Assembly (NCBI RefSeq): GCF_003054175.1
Contig: NZ_QBKN01000020.1
Coordinates: 34,060-98,059 of the forward strand
Origin: Allosediminivita pacifica
GTDB lineage: Bacteria; Pseudomonadota; Alphaproteobacteria; Rhodobacterales; Rhodobacteraceae
DNA: 64,000 bases
Reading direction: 5' to 3'
This document shows, piece by piece, positions 34,554-43,406 of the stretch (positions are counted from its first letter, which is position 1; each line of letters begins with the position of its first letter). The position numbers and the translations under genes are program-made. The notes beneath the pieces were generated by a model. The model did no database searches, was not told the origin of the DNA, and saw only the letters and a program-made list of their open reading frames with translations.

Positions 34554-35363
34554 TCAGAACTTCACCTCGACACCTGGCAGTTGGAGCGCCTTGATCAGGT
34601 CGCGCAGCTCCTGCCGGGCGGCGACGTTGGAGATGCTGAGCTGACGGACACCGACGTCGCGCAAGTCCAGCAGGGTCAGCCCCCGCGGGAAAAGTTCGCG
34701 GAAGACCACACGTTCGGAAAAGCCGGGCGCCGTGCGAAAACCGATCCGCTTGGCGAGCTGAGTCAACGCCTTCTCGACCTTGACCTTGTTAATCATGTGC
34801 TGGGCGCCGAGACGGTTGCGCAGCACGATCCAGTCGATCGCCGGAAGACCGGCCTGACCGCGAAGCTGACGGGCGCCCCAGACCATCTCGGAATAGACTG
34901 ACGGGCCGAGGATCTTTTCGCCGTCGTTGTCGATGCGGGCCAACAGGTCGAAGTCCACGAAGCTGTCGTTAAGCGGCGTCACCAGTGTGTCGGCCAGCGA
35001 ATGGGCCACTTGGGCAAGCCGGGTGTGGGCACCGGGGCAGTCGATGACGATGAATTCGCAATCGCGTTCCAGGATGCTTACTGCCCGCCCGATGCGTTGG
35101 TCGTATTCGTTCTCGTTCTCGCCAAGCGCCTCCCGGTCGACCTCGGGGAGGTCGAGCAGCCGTGGGCTGGCAAGATCGGCGCCGATCTTCTCGAGATGGC
35201 GGTAGCGGTTCTCGATGTAGCGGCCGAGGCTGCGCTGGCGGAGGTCGAGATCGATCGCACCGACGCTGTGGCCGAGCCGCGCGAGGGCGGTGGCGATGTG
35301 CATGGAGACGGTGGACTTGCCCGCACCGCCCTTTTCGTTGCCGACCACGATGATCTGCGCCAA
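34554..35363 (-). CDS. mipZ: Division plane positioning ATPase MipZ
   Basis: MipZ is a ParA-like ATPase that forms a gradient from the ParB-bound poles and keeps FtsZ away from them, so division occurs at mid-cell. The 269-residue protein has the deviant Walker A VVGNEKGGAGKSTVSMHIAT, the A' motif AIDLDLRQRSLGRYIENR, Walker B EFIVIDCPGAHTRLAQVAHS, and LVTPLNDSFVDFDLLARID; the RQ(R/G)S..RY.ENR segment separates MipZ from ParA. Only alphaproteobacteria have it. It is transcribed alone. Confidence 0.95.
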   Translation of the reverse strand: MAQIIVVGNEKGGAGKSTVSMHIATALARLGHSVGAIDLDLRQRSLGRYIENRYRHLEKIGADLASPRLLDLPEVDREALGENENEYDQRIGRAVSILERDCEFIVIDCPGAHTRLAQVAHSLADTLVTPLNDSFVDFDLLARIDNDGEKILGPSVYSEMVWGARQLRGQAGLPAIDWIVLRNRLGAQHMINKVKVEKALTQLAKRIGFRTAPGFSERVVFRELFPRGLTLLDLRDVGVRQLSISNVAARQELRDLIKALQLPGVEVKF

Positions 35364-35479
35364 GGTTCACCCCTTCTTTCCGAATGTCGGACTGATAGCG
35401 GCTTGCCCCGCAACGGAAAAGACGCTTCGCACAGATGGGTGGAATGACGTGACCGCTGCGCGGCACCACGGTCACGAAA

Positions 35480-35504
35480 AAGGCCCGGCGCGGGGCCGGG
35501 CCTT
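35480..35504 (-). terminator. Rho-independent terminator of the F0 operon
   Basis: A perfect 10-bp stem (aaggcccggc with gccgggcctt), 5-base loop, followed on the minus strand by TTTTTC. It lies 24 bases past the atpF stop. Confidence 0.88.
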
Positions 35505-35527
35505 GGTGTTTGCTCTGGTGCTGAGGC

Positions 35528-36094
35528 TCAGTGAAGCTTGTTGCCGACCTCGTTGATCGACGCGTCGATGCGGCGGTTGGCTTCGTCCTCGGTCATCTGT
35601 GCGGCGATCACTTCGCGGGCAGCGGCGATGGCGACGGCAATCGCCCGGTCGCGCACGTCCTTGACGGCACGCTCTTCGGCGGCGGCGATCTGTGCCTCGG
35701 CCGTGGCAAGGCGGCGCTCGATGTTGCGCTGCATCTCCTGCTTGGCCTGCTCGGCGGCGAGGGCCGCTTCTTCCTTGGCCTGGGCGACGATGCGGTCGGC
35801 GTGGCCCTGCACCTCGGACTGCTGACGCTCGTAGCTGGCCAGAAGCGCCTGCGCCTCTTCGCGAAGCTGGCGGGCCTCGTCGAGTTCGGTGCGGATGCCG
35901 TCGGCGCGCTTGTCGAGCTCCTTGCCCAGCATGCCCGGGACCTTGAAATAGACCAGGATCGCGATGAAGAGCAGGAAGGCCAGAAGCACGATGAAGTCCG
36001 TGTTCTGCAGCGAGAAGAACGGGCCGGTGGCCGCGAGCGTCGGGGTGGCGGTCAGCGCGAGCGCGGCGCCGGAGGCGAGTGTGGTGCGCAGCAT
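35528..36094 (-). CDS. atpF: F0F1 ATP synthase subunit b
   Basis: Subunit b is half of the peripheral stalk that holds F1 still against the rotating ring. The 188-residue protein has a cleavable-looking leader (LASGAALALTATPTLAATG), one membrane helix (DFIVLLAFLLFIAILVYFKV) and a long charged helix (LDEARQLREEAQALLASYER, QAKQEMQRNIERRLATAEA). It is the last gene of the F0 operon, four bases after the b' gene. Confidence 0.94.
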   Translation of the reverse strand: MLRTTLASGAALALTATPTLAATGPFFSLQNTDFIVLLAFLLFIAILVYFKVPGMLGKELDKRADGIRTELDEARQLREEAQALLASYERQQSEVQGHADRIVAQAKEEAALAAEQAKQEMQRNIERRLATAEAQIAAAEERAVKDVRDRAIAVAIAAAREVIAAQMTEDEANRRIDASINEVGNKLH

Positions 36095-36098
36095 GGCC

Positions 36099-36650
36099 TT
36101 ACCCTTTCAGCTGGTTGTCGACAGCCGCATTGACCTGGCTGCTGTCGGCGGTGGTGCCCAGCGCCTGAACGATGGCTTCGGCGGTGTCCTTGGCGACGAT
36201 CTCGACGTTTTCCATGGCGCTGGCGCGGATCTCGGAGATGCGCTGCTCGGACCCCTTGGTCTTTTCAGCGATCTCGGAATCAGCCTTGGCCATGGCGGCG
36301 TCGAGTTCGGTCTTGATTTCGTCGCGCGTCTGCTGAGCGATCTTCTGCGCTTCGGTACGGGCGTCGGCGAGGGCCTTTTCGTAGGCTTTCTCGGCGTCGG
36401 CCGCCTTGCGCTTGAGATCTTCGGCAGCGGCGATGTCGTTGGTGATGGTGCCTTGCCGTTCGGCGAGCACCGAGGCGATCCGCGGCAGAGCAATGCGCGA
36501 CAGAACGAAGAAAATCGCCAGCAGCGCGAGGATCAGCCAGAAGATCTGGTTGGGCCACCAGTCAAAGCACAGCTGCGGCATGCCGATGGCGCTGCCATCG
36601 GGACCCACGCAGGAGCTTGCGGCTGCGGCACCGGGTGTTTCGGTTGCCAT
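36099..36650 (-). CDS. atpX: F0F1 ATP synthase subunit b'
   Basis: A 183-residue divergent copy of subunit b, as in photosynthetic and many alphaproteobacteria, which build the stalk from a b/b' heterodimer. One membrane helix ([20 protein letters not shown]) is followed by a long coiled stalk ([39 protein letters not shown]). The N-terminus is longer than in b and contains two cysteines ([16 protein letters not shown]). It follows atpE after a stable intercistronic hairpin. Confidence 0.93.
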   Translation of the reverse strand: MATETPGAAAASSCVGPDGSAIGMPQLCFDWWPNQIFWLILALLAIFFVLSRIALPRIASVLAERQGTITNDIAAAEDLKRKAADAEKAYEKALADARTEAQKIAQQTRDEIKTELDAAMAKADSEIAEKTKGSEQRISEIRASAMENVEIVAKDTAEAIVQALGTTADSSQVNAAVDNQLKG

Positions 36651-36682
36651 GTCGTCCTCCGTCGGACCGTTGTGAATTCCAT

Positions 36683-36715
36683 CGGGCGGGCCACCGCGAG
36701 GGGTGGCCGCGCCCG
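36683..36715 (-). other. Stable intercistronic hairpin after atpE
   Basis: cgggcg-ggccacc pairs with ggtggcc-g-cgcccg: 13 base pairs with one bulged G around a 6-base loop. It lies in the 92-base gap between atpE and the b' gene. It could protect or partly end the atpE transcript and help raise c-subunit output over b'. Confidence 0.6.
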
Positions 36716-36742
36716 GGCGTAAGGATCCTCAGACGTCGCCGA

Positions 36743-36967
36743 TCAGACGGCGAACATCAGCAGCAGTGCGACGAGGAAGGAGAAGATGCCGAGCGCTTCG
36801 GCGAAGGCGATGCCGATGAAGAGCGTGGCGGTCTGCGATGCCGCAGCCGAGGGGTTGCGCAGGGCACCGGCGAGGAAGTTGCCGGCAACGTTGCCGACGC
36901 CAAGTGCCGAGAGACCGCAGCCGAGACCTGCGAGACCTGCGCCGATGTGTGCGATTTGACCTTCCAT
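36743..36967 (-). CDS. atpE: F0F1 ATP synthase subunit c
   Basis: The 74-residue proteolipid of the rotor ring: two membrane helices joined by the polar loop GALRNPSAA (matching the RQP-type loop with N in place of Q). The proton-carrying glutamate is in the second helix, [12 protein letters not shown]. Length and sequence are typical of Rhodobacteraceae. A clear AAGGAG-like site precedes the ATG. Confidence 0.95.
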   Translation of the reverse strand: MEGQIAHIGAGLAGLGCGLSALGVGNVAGNFLAGALRNPSAAASQTATLFIGIAFAEALGIFSFLVALLLMFAV

Positions 36968-37043
36968 GGGGGTATCTCCTTACGTCTGGAAGTTTCGATT
37001 TCGGGTGTTCGGGACCGGCCGGGCGGGATGCCCGGCGGCGGTA

Positions 37044-37817
37044 TCAGTGGTTCGGGTGAAGCGCGTCCTTGAGGTACACGCAGGTCAGGATCGTGAACAC
37101 GTAGGCCTGGATGAAGGCCACCATGACCTCGAGCCCGTACATGGCCGTGATCCCGAGGATCGAGAGCGGCGACACGGCGGCGAGCGCAGCGAAGCCGGCG
37201 AAGACCTTGATCACGGCGTGACCGGCCATGAGGTTGCCGCCAAGACGAATGGAGTGGCTGACCGGGCGCACGAAGTAGGAAATCAGCTCGATCACGGCCA
37301 GAACCGGGCGCAGCGGCAGCGGCGCCGAAGTGGGCCAGAACAGGCCGAGGAACTTGGTCCCGTGCAGCACGAAGCCCAGAACCGTCACGCTCAGGAAGAC
37401 CGCAAGAGCCAGGACCACCGTCACGGCGAAGTGCGAGGTCAGGGTGAAGGCCATGGGGATGAGGCCCAGGAAGTTCGAGAAGACGATGAACATGAACAGC
37501 GTCATCACGTAGGGGAAGTACTTCACGGCGTCCTTGCCGGTCACGTCCTCGACCATCTTGTAGATGAAGCCATAGGCCAGTTCGGCCACGGACTGTGTGC
37601 GGCCGGGAATGATGGCGCGGCGCGAGGTGCCCCAGACCATCAGCGCGGTGATGCAGAGCACCGCGATCACCATCCACAACGTGACGTTGGTCACGGTGAA
37701 CAGGCCCACCTCGCCATTGCCGAAGAGCGGCTTGACGATGAACTGGTCCATCGGGTGGAAAACCAGCCCGCCTTCGCCGTGTGCGGCGCCCTCAGCGCCG
37801 TGCGTTTCCGTCGCCAT
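37044..37817 (-). CDS. atpB: F0F1 ATP synthase subunit a
   Basis: The 257-residue stator subunit that forms the proton half-channels. It has about five to six helices; the essential arginine is in [20 protein letters not shown], and the [16 protein letters not shown] and [11 protein letters not shown] segments are family-typical. Its start overlaps the end of the upstream AtpI-like gene by 26 bases, so expression is coupled. Confidence 0.96.
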   Translation of the reverse strand: MATETHGAEGAAHGEGGLVFHPMDQFIVKPLFGNGEVGLFTVTNVTLWMVIAVLCITALMVWGTSRRAIIPGRTQSVAELAYGFIYKMVEDVTGKDAVKYFPYVMTLFMFIVFSNFLGLIPMAFTLTSHFAVTVVLALAVFLSVTVLGFVLHGTKFLGLFWPTSAPLPLRPVLAVIELISYFVRPVSHSIRLGGNLMAGHAVIKVFAGFAALAAVSPLSILGITAMYGLEVMVAFIQAYVFTILTCVYLKDALHPNH

Positions 37818-38199
37818 AGCCGTTCCCCTCGTCTTCGTCCGCCTCGAAGGCGTCGTCGTCCTGCAAGTCGCCCGCGTCTTCGGGCGGCACGTAGTCGGCC
37901 TGTAGTTCCGCTGCCGAACGCATCATCACGCGGATGCCGGCAACGATCCCGAGGACCGTGAATGTCACCATCAGCCAGGGCGTGGACCCCAGAAGGGTAT
38001 CGAGCCCGAAACCGATGCCAAAGCCGATCGCGAGACCGGCCACCATTTCCGTCACCATCCGCCAGGCCAGCTGCGCCTGGGAGTGGTAGTCCTGCTGATG
38101 GGGCTTTTCCGGTTGCCGTGCCGCGCGCAGCCTTGCCAGCCGGATTTCGAGCTCTTCCAGTTTCCGTTTCGGATCGGGATCGCTCACTTGGTGCCCCAT
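37792..38199 (-). CDS. atpI: AtpI/AtpZ-family ATP synthase accessory protein
   Basis: A 135-residue protein that heads the F0 operon. After a charged N-terminus ([20 protein letters not shown]) there are two membrane helices ([20 protein letters not shown] and [20 protein letters not shown]) and a very acidic tail ([16 protein letters not shown]). AtpI-type proteins help assemble the c-ring or carry magnesium. The acidic tail is encoded in the region overlapping atpB. An AT-rich stretch near 38268-38290 is the likely operon promoter region. Confidence 0.88.
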   Translation of the reverse strand: MGHQVSDPDPKRKLEELEIRLARLRAARQPEKPHQQDYHSQAQLAWRMVTEMVAGLAIGFGIGFGLDTLLGSTPWLMVTFTVLGIVAGIRVMMRSAAELQADYVPPEDAGDLQDDDAFEADEDEGNGYGDGNARR

Positions 38200-38436
38200 C
38201 GGAGTGTTAAGCGGTTGCTACGGCGGAACGGGTGTCTCGTCAACTGCCGGAATCCACCGCAATCACCCAAATTAAGATATTGATATAAAACGATTCCCGG
38301 AATCCGCCGCCTTGCGCGTGGTCCCCGCGCCACGGCAATGTTGGCGGTAACTGTGCCTGAATCCATATTCAACGGATTGGTTGAGAATGCGTGGCGGCGC
38401 TTGACGGGCGCCCCTGCCCGCGCTTGATGCAGAGGC

Positions 38437-38808
38437 ATGAGTATACCGCTCGATATCGTCTTTGCGGCGCTGGCTGACCGCACGCGGCGGCAGATCCTAG
38501 CCATGCTGCTCGAAGACGACATGGCCGTGACCGACGTGGCCGAGCCCTTCGAGATGTCGCTGGCCGCAGTGTCCAAGCACCTGTCGATCCTCGCAGGCGC
38601 GGGGCTGATCAGCCAAGAGAAGCGCGGCCGCCTGAAGTGGTGCAAGCTCGAACCGGATGCGCTGCGCGAGGCGAGCGTCTGGATGCAGGGGTTCGGCCAG
38701 TTCGAACCCATCCACCTTGACGCTTTCGAGCGCTTCCTGGCTCAGGAGCTCGAAGAGCGGGACGAGGCCCCTGACGCTCGACCGGGCGCAGGTGCAGGGC
38801 TTTCTTAG
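38437..38808 (+). CDS. ArsR/SmtB-family transcriptional regulator
   Basis: A 123-residue winged-helix regulator: LADRTRRQILAMLLEDDMAV, then the recognition helix FEMSLAAVSKHLSILAGAGL and wing ISQEKRGRLKWCKL. The usual metal-binding ELCVCDL motif is replaced by VTDVAEPF, so it probably does not sense metals; it resembles the ArsR members that sit beside SRPBCC or unknown genes. The spike base protein gene follows 84 bases downstream in the same direction. Confidence 0.88.
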   Translation: MSIPLDIVFAALADRTRRQILAMLLEDDMAVTDVAEPFEMSLAAVSKHLSILAGAGLISQEKRGRLKWCKLEPDALREASVWMQGFGQFEPIHLDAFERFLAQELEERDEAPDARPGAGAGLS

Positions 38809-38892
38809 GGCGCTTGCTGTGATCTGGCGCGGTCTTTCGCGACCCGGCAGCCGGACCTCACCGGACCGGCCCCTCCCCAGAAGGATTCCAGC

Positions 38893-39153
38893 ATGTCCGA
38901 TCCGTTCGAGAACTTCAGCAGCGGCCTTTCCAGCCCGGCCACCGACCTTCACGAGATCACGCCCGATGACGCTCAGGACCTGTCGGTCTTTCCGCGCGCG
39001 CTTGCCGTGAACACCTCGGGTCATGTCCGGGTCACCGCGGTGGGCGGCAGCACCGCGACGATCTACGTGGTCGCCGGGGCGCCCTGGCCGGTCCGCGTCT
39101 CGCGGGTCTGGTCCACGGGGACCGATGCGACCGGGATCGTCGGCCTGATCTGA
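38893..39153 (+). CDS. Spike base protein, RCAP_Rcc01079-like (gene transfer agent/phage type)
   Basis: An 86-residue protein whose layout matches the small spike base proteins encoded in the Rhodobacter capsulatus gene transfer agent region: DPFENFSSGLSSPATDLHEI, PDDAQDLSVFPRALAV, GHVRVTAVGGSTATIYVVAG and a PVRVSRVWSTGTDATGIVGL ending. A good AAGGA site lies before the ATG. No capsid, tail or terminase gene is nearby, so this is a solitary copy. Whether it is an outlying part of the gene transfer agent or a phage relic cannot be told from the window. Confidence 0.75.
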   Translation: MSDPFENFSSGLSSPATDLHEITPDDAQDLSVFPRALAVNTSGHVRVTAVGGSTATIYVVAGAPWPVRVSRVWSTGTDATGIVGLI

Positions 39154-39176
39154 TGCGGGCCGGGGTGGTCCGCCGT

Positions 39177-40052
39177 CTAGTCCTTGAGCAGCAGCAGCAG
39201 GGCGAGGCAAGTGACGGCCACCCCCGGCAGAACCAGCGCCGGCGGCGCGCCGTGGCCCACGGCGATTTCCCACAGGATGACCCATGACGGGACAAGGTAG
39301 GTGTAGGCCAGCACCTTGGAGGCGGGCAGCCGCATGGCCGCATAGCGCAGACAGAGCGTGGTGGTGGCGGTGGCCGCGATGGCGGTGTAGCCGATGGTGA
39401 TCCAGACAATGCGCGGCAACGCCGCCCAGTCGGTCGTGGCGATGTCGTGCGCGCCCCAGAACCCGAGCAGCACCGCCCCCATCACCAGCATCACCGCGTT
39501 GAAGGCCACCGCGGGTTCCCCCCGGCTGAACTTGCTCAGCAACGGCGCAAATAGCGCATGGGCCGCGCAGCCCCAGACGTAGATCATCTCGCCCCGGCCG
39601 ATCTCGAAGGCGAACAGCGCCTGGATGTCGGCGCGGAAGATCACCCAGACGGCGCCGAGCCCGCCCAGCAGGAGGGCGAATAGGACGCGCAGGGTGGTGC
39701 GCTGGCGCAGGACGAGCCAGCCGAAGCCCGCCGCCATCAGGGGCGAAAGCGTGAAGACGGCCGCCATGTTCACCGGTGGCGCGGTCTTTAGCCCCTCGAA
39801 CATGGTGACGAAATAGGTCGCGTAGAGGCCGGCGAGGATCACGTAGCGCCAAGGGGCGTCGAACACCTCGCGCCCTGCCCCGCTTTTCAGCGCCAGCACG
39901 CCCAGCGCCAAGGCTGCGACCACGAAACGGACGGCGTTGAGCACCGCCGGGTCGACGAAGGGCGCCGCCATCCGACCGAGGGAGAAGGACCCCGCCACGA
40001 GGGCGGAGAATGTCAGCATGACGATATGGCCGCGCGCCGATTGGCTCAGCAC
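39177..40052 (-). CDS. DMT-superfamily (EamA) transporter
   Basis: About 291 residues with ten hydrophobic helices in two EamA repeats (FSALVAGSFSLGRMAAPFVD, LAGLYATYFVTMFEGLKTAP; VWGCAAHALFAPLLSKFSRG, PASKVLAYTYLVPSWVILWE). I use the GTG at 40052, which overlaps the stop of the LysR gene by seven bases and keeps the whole first helix; the ATG at 40019 is the alternative. Co-transcription with the LysR regulator suggests it is its target. The substrate is unknown. Confidence 0.83.
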   Translation of the reverse strand: MLSQSARGHIVMLTFSALVAGSFSLGRMAAPFVDPAVLNAVRFVVAALALGVLALKSGAGREVFDAPWRYVILAGLYATYFVTMFEGLKTAPPVNMAAVFTLSPLMAAGFGWLVLRQRTTLRVLFALLLGGLGAVWVIFRADIQALFAFEIGRGEMIYVWGCAAHALFAPLLSKFSRGEPAVAFNAVMLVMGAVLLGFWGAHDIATTDWAALPRIVWITIGYTAIAATATTTLCLRYAAMRLPASKVLAYTYLVPSWVILWEIAVGHGAPPALVLPGVAVTCLALLLLLKD

Positions 40053-40927
40053 GATTTGTCCCGGTCGGCGTAGGCCTTGAGGTGCCTCAGGAAGGCCTGC
40101 ACCTTGGCCGTCCGGTGAAGATCGACGTGGGTGACGAGCCAGAGCGGCGCCGCCCATTCGTCGCGCGGCGGCAGAATCTGGACGAGATCGGCCTGTTGCT
40201 CGGCGGCGCGGACGGGAAAGAAGCCGATCCCGGCACCTTCGAGAACGGCCTGGTCGAGGACCCGCGCGTCGGTCGACCGGAACACGACCTGGCTGTAGGG
40301 AATCTTGCCACGCAGCCAGCGCTGGAAGGGCGCACGGCTGTCGGGGTTGTCGTGGGCAACGAAGCGGTGGTCGGCGAAATCGTCCTCGTCGGCCGGCTTG
40401 CCATGTTCCTCGATGTAGGAAGTGGCGGCGTAGAGAGCGATCTGCTCGCTGGCGAAGGGCTGCACGACGTTGTCGGGCTCCTCCGGCGCCTTGCCAGCGC
40501 GCAGAGCGACGTGTGCTTCGCCGTATTCCAGGCGGAAGACCCGGTCGTCGGTCAGGTAGCGTGCCACGATGTCGGGATATTCGCGCTGGAACGAGGTCAG
40601 CGCGCCAACGATGAGAGGGGCGAAGGCGATGACCGAGGTGACGAGGAGATCCCCCGAGACTTCGGCCCCGCGGCCCTTGATGCGGCCCTCGAGCTGCTGG
40701 AACTGGTCGGCCGTCGTCTGTGCGACGCGGGCGAGATCGGTGCCGGCTTCGGTCGGGGTGTAGCCACGGGCGTGGCGCTGGAAGAGCTTCACCCCCATGC
40801 GCCCCTCGAGCGCGTCGATATGGCGGATCACGGTGGCATGGTGGACGCCAAGCGCCTCGGCGGCGCCGCTGACGGTCCCCAGACGCGCGACCTGGTAGGC
40901 GGTTCGGATCTCGTCCCAGTTGTCCAT
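40046..40927 (-). CDS. LysR-family transcriptional regulator
   Basis: A 293-residue regulator. The N-terminal winged helix reads IRTAYQVARLGTVSGAAEAL, GVHHATVIRHIDALEGRMGV, KLFQRHARGYTPTEAG, and the C-terminal part is a type 2 periplasmic-binding-like effector domain. The gene is divergent from azoR across 125 bases and overlaps the DMT transporter gene, so it may control both. The gap contains ATTTGCGGCAATTGCG, a possible T-N11-A type site. Confidence 0.92.
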   Translation of the reverse strand: MDNWDEIRTAYQVARLGTVSGAAEALGVHHATVIRHIDALEGRMGVKLFQRHARGYTPTEAGTDLARVAQTTADQFQQLEGRIKGRGAEVSGDLLVTSVIAFAPLIVGALTSFQREYPDIVARYLTDDRVFRLEYGEAHVALRAGKAPEEPDNVVQPFASEQIALYAATSYIEEHGKPADEDDFADHRFVAHDNPDSRAPFQRWLRGKIPYSQVVFRSTDARVLDQAVLEGAGIGFFPVRAAEQQADLVQILPPRDEWAAPLWLVTHVDLHRTAKVQAFLRHLKAYADRDKSC

Positions 40928-41052
40928 CTTCGGGCCTTGTGCGTTGTCTCACAATTTCTGCGCATTTGCGGCAATTGCGTTCGCTGATGCAAGGACCGAA
41001 GTGGATGGAAACGAACCATGTCCTTCACACACATCTACGCGAGACATTTCAA

Positions 41053-41631
41053 ATGACCACACTCCTGCGCATCGACGCATCAGCCCGCGCCGCCGATTCA
41101 ATGACCCGCGAGCTGGCCGACGCCACCGCGGCCCGCCTGAACGCCGACACCACGATCCAGCGCGACCTGTCCTCGGGCATGCCGCAGGTGGACGCCGACT
41201 GGGTCACGGCCAACTTCACGCCCGACGAGGAGCGCACCGAGGCGCAGCGCGCCGTGCTGGCACTGTCGGATACGCTGATCGAGGAGCTGCAGGCCGCCGA
41301 TACGGTGCTCATCACCGTGCCGGTCTACAACTTCAACATTCCCTCGGCGCTCAAGGCCTGGGTCGACATGATCGCGCGGGCGCGCGTCACCTTCCGCTAC
41401 ACCGAGAACGGACCCGAGGGCCTGCTGACCGGCAAGCGCGCCATCCTCGTGGTGGCCTCGGGCGGCACCGAGGTCGGCGGCCCCGTCGATTTCGCAACGC
41501 CCTACATGCGCCACATGCTGGGCTTCGTCGGCATCACCGACGTGCAGATGGTGCGTTCGGACCGCCAGATCCTCGACCCTGACGGGTCGCGCGCGCAGGC
41601 CGAGGCCGACATCGCGGGCCTCGCCGCCTGA
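41053..41631 (+). CDS. azoR: FMN-dependent NADH-azoreductase
   Basis: A 192-residue flavodoxin-fold oxidoreductase of the AzoR/MdaB group that reduces quinones and azo bonds with NADH. Family marks are LLRIDASARAADSMTRELAD at the start, TVLITVPVYNFNIPSALKAW, VDMIARARVTFRYTENGPEG and LVVASGGTEVGGP. I start it at MTTLLRIDASA (41053). Its partner across the gap is a LysR regulator, a common arrangement for redox-stress enzymes. Confidence 0.93.
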   Translation: MTTLLRIDASARAADSMTRELADATAARLNADTTIQRDLSSGMPQVDADWVTANFTPDEERTEAQRAVLALSDTLIEELQAADTVLITVPVYNFNIPSALKAWVDMIARARVTFRYTENGPEGLLTGKRAILVVASGGTEVGGPVDFATPYMRHMLGFVGITDVQMVRSDRQILDPDGSRAQAEADIAGLAA

Positions 41632-41761
41632 CGACGACACGAGGGGCGGCAGACACGCCGCTCGTCGACCACCGGGCCCTGCGCCGCCCCACCGGCACAG
41701 GGCCCGGCTGCTTCCCCCTTGACTCGGAGTGGTGCGGCTCTCTATTAGTCGTCGCCAACTC

Positions 41762-41839
41762 CCGGAAGTCCGCAGGCCTTCCGGTCCCATTGGCTGTGCC
41801 AGGGATCGCCCCCCGTCAGCGCGTTGCGCCCACGGGGGC
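41762..41839 (+). promoter_or_regulatory. Structured leader upstream of ffh
   Basis: Two hairpins sit 89-166 bases before ffh: ccggaag-N9-cttccgg (41762-41784) and a longer stem gccccc-cgt...acg-ggggc enclosing gcgc-gtt-gcgc (41808-41839). The gap 41632-41927 has no coding signal that I can see. The position suits a 5' untranslated region. It does not contain the conserved apical loop of SRP RNA. Confidence 0.45.
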
Positions 41840-41927
41840 ATTTCCGCATTGGCATTTGTGATGACCGCCGCGGCCTCTTACGTTTGGGGCGCAAAACCGA
41901 GAAACGGGAAAGGAGGGCGCAAGCCCC

Positions 41928-43406
41928 ATGTTCGAATCTCTCTCCGAACGCCTCGGCGGCGTCTTCGACCGCCTGACCAAGCAGGGTGCCCTGTCCGAAG
42001 AGGATGTGCGCACCGCCCTGCGCGAGGTGCGCGTCGCCCTTCTGGAAGCCGACGTGTCACTGCCCGTTGCGCGCAACTTCATCAAGACGGTCGAGAAGAA
42101 GGCCACCGGCGCCGCGGTGACCAAGTCGGTCACGCCCGGCCAGCAGGTGGTCAAGATCGTCCATGACGAGCTGATCGAGACACTACGCGGTGAAGGCGAG
42201 CCCGGCAGCCTGCGCGTCGACAGCCCGCCGGCGCCGATCCTGATGGTCGGCCTGCAGGGCGGCGGCAAGACGACGACCACCGCCAAGCTGGCCAAGCGGC
42301 TGAAGGAGCGCGACGGCAAGAAGGTCCTGATGGCCTCGCTCGACGTGAACCGCCCGGCGGCCATGGAGCAGCTGCAGATCCTCGGCACGCAGATCGGGGT
42401 CGACACCCTGCCGATCGTCAAGGGCGAGGACCCGGTGACCATCGCCAAGCGTGCCAAGACGCAAGCGGGGCTGGGCGGCTACGACGTCTACATGCTCGAC
42501 ACCGCGGGTCGCCTGTCGATCGACGAGGAACTCATGAGCCAGGTCGAGGCGGTGCGCGACGTCGCCAACCCGCGCGAGACGCTGCTGGTGGTCGATGGCC
42601 TGACCGGCCAGGACGCCGTGCACACGGCCGAGAACTTCGACGAGCGCATTGGCATCACCGGCGTCGTGCTGACCCGGATGGACGGCGACGGCCGCGGCGG
42701 TGCGGCGCTTTCCATGCGCGCGGTGACCGGCAAGCCGATCAAGTTCGTCGGTTTGGGCGAGAAGATGGACGCGCTCGAGACCTTCGAGCCGGACCGTGTC
42801 GCAGGCCGTATCCTGGGCATGGGCGACATCGTCACCCTGGTCGAGAAGGCGCAGCAGACGCTTGAGGCCGAACAGGCCGAGCGGATGATGAAGAGGTTCC
42901 AGAAAGGTCAGTTCAATATGAACGACCTCAAGATGCAGCTGGAACAGATGATGAAGATGGGCGGCATGGAGTCGATGCTCCAGATGATGCCGGGCGCGGG
43001 CAAGATGGCCAAGCAGATGGGCGACGCGGGGATGGATGACCGCGTGCTCAAGCAGCAGATCGCGCTGATCCAGTCCATGACCAAGAAGGAACGCGCCAAC
43101 CCGCAGATTCTTCAGGCCAGCCGCAAGAAGCGCATCGCCGGCGGTGCCGGGCTCGAGGTGAGCGACCTCAACAAGCTTCTCAAGATGCAGCGCCAGATGT
43201 CCGACATGATGAAGAAGATGGGCAAGATGGGCAAAGGCGGCATGATGAAACAGGCCATGAAAGGCATGTTCGGCAAGGGTGGCATGCCCGCCGGCATGGA
43301 AGGCATGGACCAGAAGTCGCTGGAGCAGGCCGCCAAGCAGATGGGCGGCATGGGCGGCGGCGGTGGTCTTCCCCCGGGTCTTGGCGGGTTCGGCAAGAAG
43401 AAATGA
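41928..43406 (+). CDS. ffh: Signal recognition particle protein Ffh
   Basis: Ffh binds signal peptides and 4.5S RNA and docks with FtsY at the membrane. The 492-residue protein has the N domain (MFESLSERLGGVFDRLTKQG), the GTPase domain (MVGLQGGGKTTTTAKLAKRL, DVNRPAAMEQLQIL, DTAGRLSIDEELM, TRMDGDGRGGAALS) and a methionine-rich M domain whose C-terminus (PAGMEGMDQKSLEQAAKQMG, GGGGGLPPGL) is extended and glycine-rich. Its stop overlaps the first of five acetyltransferase genes by four bases. Confidence 0.97.
   Translation: MFESLSERLGGVFDRLTKQGALSEEDVRTALREVRVALLEADVSLPVARNFIKTVEKKATGAAVTKSVTPGQQVVKIVHDELIETLRGEGEPGSLRVDSPPAPILMVGLQGGGKTTTTAKLAKRLKERDGKKVLMASLDVNRPAAMEQLQILGTQIGVDTLPIVKGEDPVTIAKRAKTQAGLGGYDVYMLDTAGRLSIDEELMSQVEAVRDVANPRETLLVVDGLTGQDAVHTAENFDERIGITGVVLTRMDGDGRGGAALSMRAVTGKPIKFVGLGEKMDALETFEPDRVAGRILGMGDIVTLVEKAQQTLEAEQAERMMKRFQKGQFNMNDLKMQLEQMMKMGGMESMLQMMPGAGKMAKQMGDAGMDDRVLKQQIALIQSMTKKERANPQILQASRKKRIAGGAGLEVSDLNKLLKMQRQMSDMMKKMGKMGKGGMMKQAMKGMFGKGGMPAGMEGMDQKSLEQAAKQMGGMGGGGGLPPGLGGFGKKK

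Noticed and set aside
41721..41881. SRP (4.5S) RNA gene upstream of ffh
   Set aside because: The conserved GGAAG..AGCAGCC-type apical region is missing; the CCGGAAG here pairs with CTTCCGG in a simple hairpin.
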